A DNA stretch of 39,452 nt from an uncultured Eggerthella sp. (GTDB lineage Bacteria > Actinomycetota > Coriobacteriia > Coriobacteriales > Eggerthellaceae). Below are positions 30,711 through 37,944 of this stretch, piece by piece. Location of the stretch: NCBI GenBank assembly GCA_937998355.1, contig CALLDI010000008.1, forward strand, positions 1 to 39,452, given 5' to 3'. A program made the translations under genes and the position numbers. Numbering within the stretch: the first letter of the stretch is position 1; each line of letters opens with the position of its first letter. Under the pieces are notes generated by a model. That model was not told the DNA's origin and did no database searches. It worked only from the letters and a program-made list of their open reading frames with translations.

Positions 30711-32684
30711 ATGAGAAACGGAATTGCGCGCAAAGGTCTGTATGGTGCATTCCTTGCTATCGTGTTCGCGCTTCTTCTAGCTTGTGCTAGCCCAGCTTTC
30801 GCAGCTGATCGTGTGTATGAATCCTACTATTCGCACGGTAAGGCGAAGAACGCTCAATACTCTTATCATTTCTACGCATTGAACGATGTTCAAACGACCA
30901 TCTACAACAAGCCTTATAGCGAGCAGATGCTCTACTACAATCATGATATGGCTCTCTATCTTAAGACGGATAATCCTTCGGCGGACAACTTCATCGTTCG
31001 ATGCAACAATTCTGGTGCTTCGATCCAGTTGTTGACCGCGAGCAATAATCAATTCAGCGACATCGACCTGAAAGCTGATGCCAAAGGAAATGTGTGTAAG
31101 GTAGATGGGGGATACGTTTATAAGTTCTTCGCTGTCGAGCCAGGAACGTATAGCTTCGATATCGCCGAAAAGAATTCGGACGGTCAGTTCTCTCCTGTCG
31201 ATCATTTCGAACTGGTGGTCGCCGATTATGATAAGGCTCAGAATGAGTGGGTCGATTCCGTCATCGCTAAAGCGACCACTTCGAACATGAACAGTTTTCA
31301 GAAGATGGATGCGGTGGTGAACTATCTCAACACCAAATGCGACTTCAAGTATCTCACGTTCGATCCTGATAAATATACGTATGTGTGGCAAGCTTCAGAG
31401 CCGAATCTTCCTTTCTTCAAGACAGAGCGCTGGGATTCCCTTGTTTCGCCAACGAAGCTCAAGTTGATCGCTGATAGAATCGGCGGCTTCACGGAAGTGA
31501 CGAACTTGTATTACGAATACGACCGTGGAACCGATGAATGGTATGCGCTCCACGCCACGATCGATTGTGCGGTCGGTTCCGAGCATAAGCGTTATACCGT
31601 TTGTCCTTACAGCGAAACTGGTGTGGTGGATGCTGCGAAGAAGATCGATTTCAAGAACATGAATAGCTTCTATAAGCTGCAGAACATCAGGGCGTACCAT
31701 TTCGACACTGACTATGGGAACAGTAGCAGTTCAAGCTCTAGCAGCAATGTGTCGACCGTCGCTCAGGGCACTTCCGATAAGCCGGTCGTCGCAACAGGTT
31801 CTTGGAAGAAGACGAATGGTAAATGGTGGTACTCCTATAGCAGCGCTTCTGCTTCTTCGACCGGCAAACCTTATCCAGTGAACGATTGGGTGAAGATCGG
31901 CGGCAAGACCTATCATTTCGATATGCGTGGGTATATGAACACCGGCTGGGCTCAGATCGGTGGGAATTGGTACTATTTCACAAGTTCAGGAGCTATGAAG
32001 ACCGGCTGGCTGAAGACTGGTGGCAAATGGTACTACCTGAATGCGAACGGCAAGATGGCCACTGGTTGGAAGAGCATCTCCAATGTTTGGTACTACTTGA
32101 AACCAGGCAATGGCGCGATGGCGACCGGTTGGTTGAAGGATGGCAGCACTTGGTATTACCTTAAAAGCTCAGGAGCTATGGCGACGGGCTGGCAGAAGGT
32201 GAGCGGGAAGTGGTATTACTTGAATGCTACGGGCGCGATGCAGAGCAATGGCCTCAAGAGCATCGGCGGTAAGCAATATCATTTCAATGCATCTGGAGCG
32301 ATGTCTACGGGCTGGAAGAAGATCGACGGAGCTTGGTATTGCTTCGCATCAAGCGGTGCTGCGAAGCAGAACACATGGCTCAAGAGCGGCGGAAAATGGT
32401 ATTACTTCGCATCCGATCATCGTATGTGCACGGGTCTCAGGGAAGTCGGAGGACAGACGTACTATCTGAATGCGTCCGGCGCTATGGCAACGGGCTGGAA
32501 GCAGATAGAGGGTTCGTGGCGCTACTTCGCTGGTTCAGGTGCGATGCAAGTGAACAAATGGATCGGTGGCAAGTATTGGGTGGATAGCAAGGGGATCATG
32601 GCAACGAGCACATGGGTCGATGGCGGCAAGTACTACGTAGACTCTAATGGCGAGTGGGTACCGAACAAGAGCAAGGCGGCCTAA
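30711..32684 (+). CDS. Secreted wall-binding-repeat protein with a transglutaminase-like domain
   Basis: A 657-residue exported protein. The signal peptide (about 1-33) has LLACASPAFA before ADRVYESYY; a signal peptidase I site after AFA is most likely, though LLAC could act as a lipobox. The region about 34-335 contains SFQKMDAVVNYLNTKCDFKYL, RWDSLVSPTKLKLIADRIGG and WYALHATID, resembling a transglutaminase-like fold; the position where the catalytic Cys would fall carries no cysteine. After a serine-rich linker (about 335-345) and WKKTNGKWWYSY come about 12 repeats of choline-binding type to the C-terminus. AGAAAGGA precedes the ATG. The role is unknown; attachment to the cell surface is likely. 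Confidence 0.75.
   Translation: MRNGIARKGLYGAFLAIVFALLLACASPAFAADRVYESYYSHGKAKNAQYSYHFYALNDVQTTIYNKPYSEQMLYYNHDMALYLKTDNPSADNFIVRCNNSGASIQLLTASNNQFSDIDLKADAKGNVCKVDGGYVYKFFAVEPGTYSFDIAEKNSDGQFSPVDHFELVVADYDKAQNEWVDSVIAKATTSNMNSFQKMDAVVNYLNTKCDFKYLTFDPDKYTYVWQASEPNLPFFKTERWDSLVSPTKLKLIADRIGGFTEVTNLYYEYDRGTDEWYALHATIDCAVGSEHKRYTVCPYSETGVVDAAKKIDFKNMNSFYKLQNIRAYHFDTDYGNSSSSSSSSNVSTVAQGTSDKPVVATGSWKKTNGKWWYSYSSASASSTGKPYPVNDWVKIGGKTYHFDMRGYMNTGWAQIGGNWYYFTSSGAMKTGWLKTGGKWYYLNANGKMATGWKSISNVWYYLKPGNGAMATGWLKDGSTWYYLKSSGAMATGWQKVSGKWYYLNATGAMQSNGLKSIGGKQYHFNASGAMSTGWKKIDGAWYCFASSGAAKQNTWLKSGGKWYYFASDHRMCTGLREVGGQTYYLNASGAMATGWKQIEGSWRYFAGSGAMQVNKWIGGKYWVDSKGIMATSTWVDGGKYYVDSNGEWVPNKSKAA
31803..32681 (+). 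repeat. Tandem wall-binding repeats in the secreted protein
   Basis: About 12 units of roughly 20-23 residues, each with the pattern W-x-x-x-x-G-x-W-Y-Y-(F/L)-x-x-x-G-x-M-x-T-G. Examples are GNWYYFTSSGAMKTGW, GKWYYLNANGKMATGW and STWYYLKSSGAMATGW. The first unit is a distinct adaptor with GKWWYSY and GKPYPVNDW. Later units diverge (YWVDSKGIMATS). The ligand in Coriobacteriia is not established, so choline binding should not be assumed. Confidence 0.85.
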
Positions 32685-32807
32685 GTTCATCATGTGCCGA
32701 AAGGCGATCGTGCCGGCGTCGCATCGGTCGAGCTAACTTCGTTCGTGCGAAGTGGATCTCTCCCTTGCTTTGGCTAAGGCATGCTCGCTCTTTCACCGTA
32801 GGACGAA

Positions 32808-33371
32808 CTAGACGGCTTTAGCCATGATGTAGTCGTCCATCACGAATCCTTCGCCGATATCGGCTTCAACGGCTTCGATCACCTCGAAGCCGTTTCCTTT
32901 ATAGGCACGAATGCCGAGTTCATTGCCTTTGTTCACGGTCAGGTACATGCCTGAAAGTCCCAGTTCGCGGGCATGATCGGTGAGCCATGCGAGGATTTGG
33001 CTCGCGTAGTGCTTACCACGTTCTTCAGCCAGCAGGTAGATCTTCGAGATGAACAGGCGGTCGGGGTAGAGCGGGGTGATCGCAGCGCCATGCGCGCTCG
33101 CTCGTGGGTCATCCGGTGCGTTCGCGAATCGTTCGGGTGCTACGCCTACGTAGCCAACGGTCTTACCTGCATCATCGATGACGAAATAGTATTCGTAGTC
33201 GTGTTCGGCGATATCGCGCGCGATCGCTTCGGCTGACTGGAACTGTTCGACCATGTAGCGCGTTTGATCCTCGCCGATGAACTGCGGCCAGTATTCGAAC
33301 CAGATGTCATGTGCGAGCTGTGCTAGCGCATCGATGTCGTGAACGGGTTCAACTTGTTCTAGCTTGATCAT
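32808..33371 (-). CDS. GNAT-family N-acetyltransferase
   Basis: A 187-residue acetyltransferase on the minus strand. The GNAT core is visible as YYFVIDDAGKTVGYVGVAP (strands 2-4), SKIYLLAEERGKHYASQIL with the acetyl-CoA pyrophosphate-binding loop (E-x-R-G-K-H), LTVNKGNELGIRAYKGNGF, and VMDDYIMAKAV at the end. The substrate is unknown. It converges with the wall-binding protein gene, leaving 123 bp (32685-32807) with only a short ACTTCG/CGAAGT hairpin and no clear terminator. It diverges from amtB across a 173-bp gap. The ribosome binding site is weak. Confidence 0.88.
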   Translation of the reverse strand: MIKLEQVEPVHDIDALAQLAHDIWFEYWPQFIGEDQTRYMVEQFQSAEAIARDIAEHDYEYYFVIDDAGKTVGYVGVAPERFANAPDDPRASAHGAAITPLYPDRLFISKIYLLAEERGKHYASQILAWLTDHARELGLSGMYLTVNKGNELGIRAYKGNGFEVIEAVEADIGEGFVMDDYIMAKAV

Positions 33372-33449
33372 GAGCGCATCCGATCCATCAGGGGTTATTT
33401 CGGTCGTGTAACAAGGTCGATTCTTGCGTGTTTCGACTTATTTCCGCCG

Positions 33450-33459
33450 TTGTTAACAA
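33450..33459. promoter_or_regulatory. Palindrome between the GNAT gene and amtB
   Basis: TTGTTAACAA is a perfect 10-bp palindrome in the divergent 173-bp gap. It could belong to a regulatory site or contain a -35 for either gene. I do not see a convincing GlnR- or AmtR-type nitrogen site. Confidence 0.25.
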
Positions 33460-33544
33460 TTGCTGCTCGTGAAATCTTACTCCAAAACGCGTGACAAGAT
33501 GAAGAGGTCGGTCAATCCCCGTTACGCAAGGAGGCGTATAGATC

Positions 33545-34819
33545 ATGTTCGATACCGGCTCGACATCATTCATGCTCATCTGCACCATGCTCGTGTTGCT
33601 GATGACACCAGGCGTTGCATTCTTCTACGGAGGTCTCGCGCGCCGAAAGAACGTCGTGAACACGATGTTCATGTCGATGGCCATCATCGGTGTGGTGGGC
33701 GTGCTCTGGGTCATCGCAGGGTGGAGCTTCGCTTATGGCGGCGATGGGGCGAATCCCTTCTTCGGCGGTTTCGACCAGATCGGACTGACGAATCTCGTGA
33801 ACGACCTGCTCTTCGAAGCTGAGACGGTACCTGAAGATGCGGTCTATCCTGCCGTCATCGATGTGGTGTTCCAGGCGGCGTTCGCGATGATCACCTGCGC
33901 GATCATCTGGGGTGCAGTGGCAGGACGCATGAAGTTCGGTGCCATGATCGCCTTCGTATGCGTATGGGTACTGCTCATCTATTGTCCGCTTGCGCATATG
34001 GTGTGGGGCGGGGAAGGCAGCTTCATCGGGGAGAGAATCGGTGCGCTCGACTTCGCGGGTGGCGATGTCGTTCATATCAGCTCCGGTTTCGCGGGTCTCA
34101 TCCTGTGTCTTCTACTCGGTAGGCGCAAGGAATTCGGCACCATCGCGCATCGCCCGCACAACATCCCGTTGGTCGTCTTGGGCGTGACGCTTCTGTGGTT
34201 CGGCTGGTTCGGCTTCAATGGTGGTTCCGAATTCGCGGCTGATGGCATCGCAGCGCTCGCGATCCTGAACACCGTGGTGGCATCGGGGGCAGGGTTGCTC
34301 TCCTGGATGGTGGTCGAGAAGCTCAAGGTCGGCAAGCCCACCTTGGTCGGCGCGGTAACGGGTCTGGTGGCAGGGCTCGTCGTCATCACGCCTGCAGCTG
34401 GCTTCGTGGAGCCATGGGCTGCCATCGTGATGGGTATCATCGTATCTCCCATCTGCTATTTCGCGATGTCGTTCTTGAAGACCAAGATTGGCTACGACGA
34501 TGCGCTCGACGCATTCGGCTGTCATGCGGTCGGTGGTATGGTAGGTGGCGTGCTCACCGGCATCTTCTGCGTGCCCGAGCTTTCGTGGACCGAGTTCGGT
34601 GGCCTGCTCTATACGGGCGACCCGACGCTGCTCGGTGCGCAATGCTTAGGCATCATCGTGACGCTCATCTTCGTTGGCATCGGCTCGCTCGCGATCGGGC
34701 TCGTCGTGAAGGCCTGCTTCCATGGCAGCCTGCGCGTTTCCAAGGAACAGGAAGCGGCCGGTATGGACATCAGCGAACACAGCGAATCCGCCTATCCTGC
34801 CTTCAATGGCTTGGACTAA
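33545..34819 (+). CDS. amtB: Ammonium transporter
   Basis: A 424-residue Amt/Rh channel with 11 predicted membrane segments. It carries the two pore histidines: His177 in GGDVVHISSGFAG and His327 in FGCHAVGGMVGGVLTGIF. Other landmarks are TPGVAFFYGGLARRKNVVNTM near the start and WFGWFGFNGGS. The N-terminus begins directly with the first segment and has no cleavable signal. AAGGAGG lies about 11 nt upstream of the ATG. glnK follows 27 bp later, the classic pair in which the PII protein plugs the channel when nitrogen is plentiful. The cytoplasmic C-terminus (about 385-424) has the conserved basic/acidic region. Confidence 0.96.
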   Translation: MFDTGSTSFMLICTMLVLLMTPGVAFFYGGLARRKNVVNTMFMSMAIIGVVGVLWVIAGWSFAYGGDGANPFFGGFDQIGLTNLVNDLLFEAETVPEDAVYPAVIDVVFQAAFAMITCAIIWGAVAGRMKFGAMIAFVCVWVLLIYCPLAHMVWGGEGSFIGERIGALDFAGGDVVHISSGFAGLILCLLLGRRKEFGTIAHRPHNIPLVVLGVTLLWFGWFGFNGGSEFAADGIAALAILNTVVASGAGLLSWMVVEKLKVGKPTLVGAVTGLVAGLVVITPAAGFVEPWAAIVMGIIVSPICYFAMSFLKTKIGYDDALDAFGCHAVGGMVGGVLTGIFCVPELSWTEFGGLLYTGDPTLLGAQCLGIIVTLIFVGIGSLAIGLVVKACFHGSLRVSKEQEAAGMDISEHSESAYPAFNGLD

Positions 34820-34846
34820 TGGATCCGAGACGGAAAGGAAACTATC

Positions 34847-35185
34847 ATGAAGCGAATCTGCGCAGTCGTACGGCCGACCATGCTCGAGCCGTTGAAGGAA
34901 GCGCTCTTCCAGGCGAACGTATCTGGCATGACCATCTCGCAGGTGCACGGGTGCGGCAATCAGCATGGCTGGAGCGAGTATTTCCGTGGCAACGAGGTCA
35001 TCTTGAACATGGTTCCGAAGATCAAGTTCGAGATCATCGCGGATGATTCACGCGTGGACGAGATCGTGGATGTGATCGTCGCGACCACGCGAACCGGCGA
35101 GGTGGGGGACGGCAAGATCTTCGTTTCCAACATCGAGCGCGTCGTGCGCATTCGTACGGGCGAGGAAAACGATGAAGCCCTGTAG
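34847..35185 (+). CDS. glnK: PII nitrogen regulatory protein
   Basis: A 112-residue PII signal protein that senses 2-oxoglutarate and ATP/ADP. The start MKRICAVVRPTMLEPLKEAL, Gln39, the T-loop GWSEYFRGNEVILNMVPKIK (41-60) and the GDGKIFVSNIERVVRIRTGE B-loop/C-terminal region are typical. Residue 51, the tyrosine uridylylated in Escherichia coli, is Val here, and residue 46 is Phe, so classical uridylylation is not possible. Similar T-loops occur in Clostridia. Pairing with amtB 27 bp upstream implies control of ammonium uptake by direct binding and effector levels rather than covalent modification. Confidence 0.95.
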   Translation: MKRICAVVRPTMLEPLKEALFQANVSGMTISQVHGCGNQHGWSEYFRGNEVILNMVPKIKFEIIADDSRVDEIVDVIVATTRTGEVGDGKIFVSNIERVVRIRTGEENDEAL

Positions 35186-35210
35186 ATTTCGCAAGATGCC
35201 TGTAGAAAGA

Positions 35211-35219
35211 TGGTATGAT
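35211..35219 (+). promoter_or_regulatory. Extended -10 promoter of leuA
   Basis: TGGTATGAT is a TGn-extended -10 identical to the one before alaS. It lies 36 bp upstream of the ATG at 35255. No good -35 is seen, which extended -10 promoters tolerate. The 69-bp gap after glnK leaves no room for a T-box or a leader-peptide attenuator. Confidence 0.45.
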
Positions 35220-35254
35220 TGTTCTCATTATTGAATATGAGAAAGGAACGCGTG

Positions 35255-36775
35255 ATGACTCGCAAGATTGCTATTTTCGATACCACCTTGCGCGATGGCG
35301 AACAGTCGCCGGGCGCCTCTATGAATTCCGAAGAGAAACTGGTCATCACGCGTCAGCTACTACGTCTCAACGTCGATGTCATCGAGGCGGGCTTCCCGGT
35401 CTCGTCCCCGGGCGATTTCAAGAGCGTCCAGCAGATCGCGGCAGAGGTGGGCGATAAAGCGATCGTGTGCGCGCTCACGCGTGCGGTCGAAAAGGATATC
35501 GATTCCGCGGCCGAGGCGCTCGCGAATTGCGCTCGTCCGCGCATCCATACGGGCATCGGCGTTTCGCACAGCCACATCTACGACAAGCTCCGCACCACGC
35601 CGGAAGTCATCCTCGAGCGCGCTGTGCATGCGACCAAGTATGCGAAGAAGTTCGTCGAAGATGTTGAATTCTACTGCGAAGATGCGGGTCGTTCGGATTA
35701 CGAATTCCTCGCGAAAGTGGTCGAGGCGGTCATCGAGGCGGGCGCTACCGTCGTCAACATCCCCGATACCACGGGTTATTCGCTGCCTGAAGAATACGGT
35801 CGCCGCATCAAGTTCTTAATGGAGAACGTCAAGAACGTCGATAAGGCTTCCATCTCGGTCCACTGCCATAACGATCTCGGCATGGCTACTGCACTCTCTT
35901 TGGCGGGCGTCGAAAATGGTGCGACTCAAATCGAATGCACCATCAATGGCCTGGGCGAACGCGCAGGCAACACGGCCATGGAAGAAGTGGTCATGGCCAT
36001 CAAGATGCATGGTGAAGAGCTCGATGCTCACACCGACATCAATACGCGCGAATTCATCCGCGCTTCACGTCTCGTGTCTTCTATCACGGGCTTCGTCGTC
36101 CAGCCGAACAAGGCCATCGTGGGTGCGAATGCGTTCGCTCATTCCTCTGGCATCCATCAGGACGGCGTCATCAAGGAGCGCACCACGTACGAGATCATCG
36201 ATCCGACCGAGGTCGGCGCTGGCCAAAGCTCCATCGTGCTCTCGGCACGTTCGGGTCGTGCGGCGCTACGTCATCGTCTTGAGGCGCTTGGTTATCATAT
36301 CGAGGGTCAGGCATTCGAAGATCTGCACACGGCATTCCTCGACTTGGCTGATAAGAAGAAGGAAGTCTACGACGAAGATCTCGAATCGCTCGTGGGCGAA
36401 CAGGGTCGTACGCAGGAGATGTCCTATACGCTGAAGGGCGTTCAGATCTCGTGCGGTCAGCCGCTCACGCCTACTGCAACGGTCACGCTCGTTGATAAGA
36501 ACGGCAACGAATTCTGCGCTTGCTCCATCGGTGCTGGTCCGGTCGACGCGCTCTATCGCGCAGTGAACGAGATCGTGGATATCGAGAACGACCTTTCGGA
36601 ATTCTCCGTCCAGAGCGTCACGCGCGGCATCGATGCGTTGGGCGAGGTCACCGTTCGCGTTACAGCAGCTGATGGCTCGGTCTATACGGGTCGTGGCTCC
36701 GATGGTGATATCATCGTCTCTTCCGCGAAGGCGTATCTGAATGCGCTCAATCGCCTCATCGCAGATAAACAATAG
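35255..36775 (+). CDS. leuA: 2-Isopropylmalate synthase
   Basis: A 506-residue enzyme of leucine synthesis that condenses acetyl-CoA with 2-ketoisovalerate. The barrel has AIFDTTLRDGEQSPGASM, the metal ligands in SVHCHNDLGMATALS, and GLGERAGNTAMEEVVMA. The linker region includes VGANAFAHSSGIHQDGV. The C-terminal regulatory LeuA-dimer domain (about 385-506) contains GRGSDGDIIVSSAKAYLNAL, expected to bind leucine for feedback inhibition. I chose the ATG at 35255, preceded by GAAAGGA 8-10 nt upstream. leuB, leuC and leuD are not nearby. Homocitrate or citramalate synthase is a less likely alternative given the length and SGIHQDG region. Confidence 0.93.
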   Translation: MTRKIAIFDTTLRDGEQSPGASMNSEEKLVITRQLLRLNVDVIEAGFPVSSPGDFKSVQQIAAEVGDKAIVCALTRAVEKDIDSAAEALANCARPRIHTGIGVSHSHIYDKLRTTPEVILERAVHATKYAKKFVEDVEFYCEDAGRSDYEFLAKVVEAVIEAGATVVNIPDTTGYSLPEEYGRRIKFLMENVKNVDKASISVHCHNDLGMATALSLAGVENGATQIECTINGLGERAGNTAMEEVVMAIKMHGEELDAHTDINTREFIRASRLVSSITGFVVQPNKAIVGANAFAHSSGIHQDGVIKERTTYEIIDPTEVGAGQSSIVLSARSGRAALRHRLEALGYHIEGQAFEDLHTAFLDLADKKKEVYDEDLESLVGEQGRTQEMSYTLKGVQISCGQPLTPTATVTLVDKNGNEFCACSIGAGPVDALYRAVNEIVDIENDLSEFSVQSVTRGIDALGEVTVRVTAADGSVYTGRGSDGDIIVSSAKAYLNALNRLIADKQ

Positions 36776-36798
36776 GCAGTAAGGAGCAAGGCTACTCG

Positions 36799-37833
36799 GT
36801 GTTCTGCCTCGAATGTGGACAAAAGATCGAAGACGGGCAAACGGCATGTCCTAACTGCGGTATGTCCGTCGACGATATCAAGTCCCGCATCGCCGAAGCA
36901 CAGGAGAAGGTCACGTATGCCGAGACCGTAGGGCCCGCGGAGACCACGAAGCTACCGCCCGTTCCAGAGCGCGTCTATCACGATAAGGATGGCAACGTCA
37001 TCGATCCTAAGGAAGAGATCGACACTTCTTCTGCAGACAAGAAGAAGGTCGACGATCTGCCCGTTATCGGTGATAAAGAAGATCCGCTCATCACGGTTCC
37101 GATCCAGAAGATCGTTTCTGATGATGGTAGAGTGATCGCTGAGAAGGATGATGACGTGAAGACGTTCATCCAGCCCGCGAATAAGAAGAAGGGCCTTTCG
37201 GCGCGCAACAAGGCCATTATCATCTTGGTGGTGGTATTCGCTATCATCGCCATAGCTGCAGCGTTCATGAATTCAGCAGGCTTGCTGAAACAGGAGGAGA
37301 TCGTCGATTCTGAGCATGTCGAAGAGGTTAACGACCAGGAGGCGGACGAACAGCAGTCCGATTCCGAGATCCGTCAGAACAACATCTTCAAGTCGCTTTC
37401 AGGTAATTATCAGACGATCGGCAACTATCGCGGTCAACTGAATTCGGTCGTTTCGAACTTCAATAACTTCCATCTTGCAAGCGATAAGGCTAAGCGACAG
37501 CAGTATGCCGACGAATGCTCTGCGCTCATCAAATCGGTCTCGGATTCGAAGGCTCAGCTGATCGAAGAGATGAATGAGCTCGGACTTACCGAAGACAATC
37601 CGCTGTTCAAGACCTACGACCAGATCAAGCAGCTCTATGATCTGCTCATCACGCGCTTGAACGTCATCAAAGAATGTTGGGATGTGAGCTTGAGCGTTGA
37701 TAAGCCGAAGGATCATGCGCAAGAGATCCTGGCACCTCTTTCGAAGGATATCAAGCAGGGTAAGTCTACTTCTTCTGCGGATTTCGATGCCCTCTATCCA
37801 AATGTAGAGTTCCCCGATCCTTCATCAGAATGA
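36799..37833 (+). CDS. Zinc-ribbon single-pass membrane protein of unknown function
   Basis: A 344-residue protein. The N-terminus is a zinc ribbon, CLECGQKIEDGQTACPNCG, with Cys3, 6, 17 and 20 as ligands. A charged, flexible part (about 22-135) with TTKLPPVPERVYHDKDGNVID follows. One membrane segment (about 138-158) precedes an extracytoplasmic, acidic and then helical domain (about 160-330, e.g. QQYADECSALIKSVSDSKAQ). The GTG start keeps the zinc ribbon; TAAGGAG lies 12 nt upstream, slightly far. It is 23 bp after leuA. I do not recognise the outer domain. The layout resembles zinc-ribbon membrane proteins common in Firmicutes and Coriobacteriia, perhaps linking an internal signal to the cell wall. 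Confidence 0.8.
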   Translation: MFCLECGQKIEDGQTACPNCGMSVDDIKSRIAEAQEKVTYAETVGPAETTKLPPVPERVYHDKDGNVIDPKEEIDTSSADKKKVDDLPVIGDKEDPLITVPIQKIVSDDGRVIAEKDDDVKTFIQPANKKKGLSARNKAIIILVVVFAIIAIAAAFMNSAGLLKQEEIVDSEHVEEVNDQEADEQQSDSEIRQNNIFKSLSGNYQTIGNYRGQLNSVVSNFNNFHLASDKAKRQQYADECSALIKSVSDSKAQLIEEMNELGLTEDNPLFKTYDQIKQLYDLLITRLNVIKECWDVSLSVDKPKDHAQEILAPLSKDIKQGKSTSSADFDALYPNVEFPDPSSE

Positions 37834-37877
37834 TCGCTTCGTATTGATGTTGTTGTTCTGCAGCGGTCTCGAATCAA

Positions 37878-37906
37878 GTGAAAGCATTCGATCGTTTTTG
37901 TATAAT
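37878..37906 (+). promoter_or_regulatory. Promoter of the CAP-domain gene
   Basis: GTGAAA (37878-37883, 4 of 6) and a perfect TATAAT (37901-37906) are separated by 17 bp, 39 bp upstream of the ATG at 37945. This gives the secreted protein its own transcription. AAGGAG sits 8-9 nt before the ATG. Confidence 0.6.
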
Positions 37907-37944
37907 CAGTTGGTCTTCAGACTTCAACGAAGGAGAACGACCAA

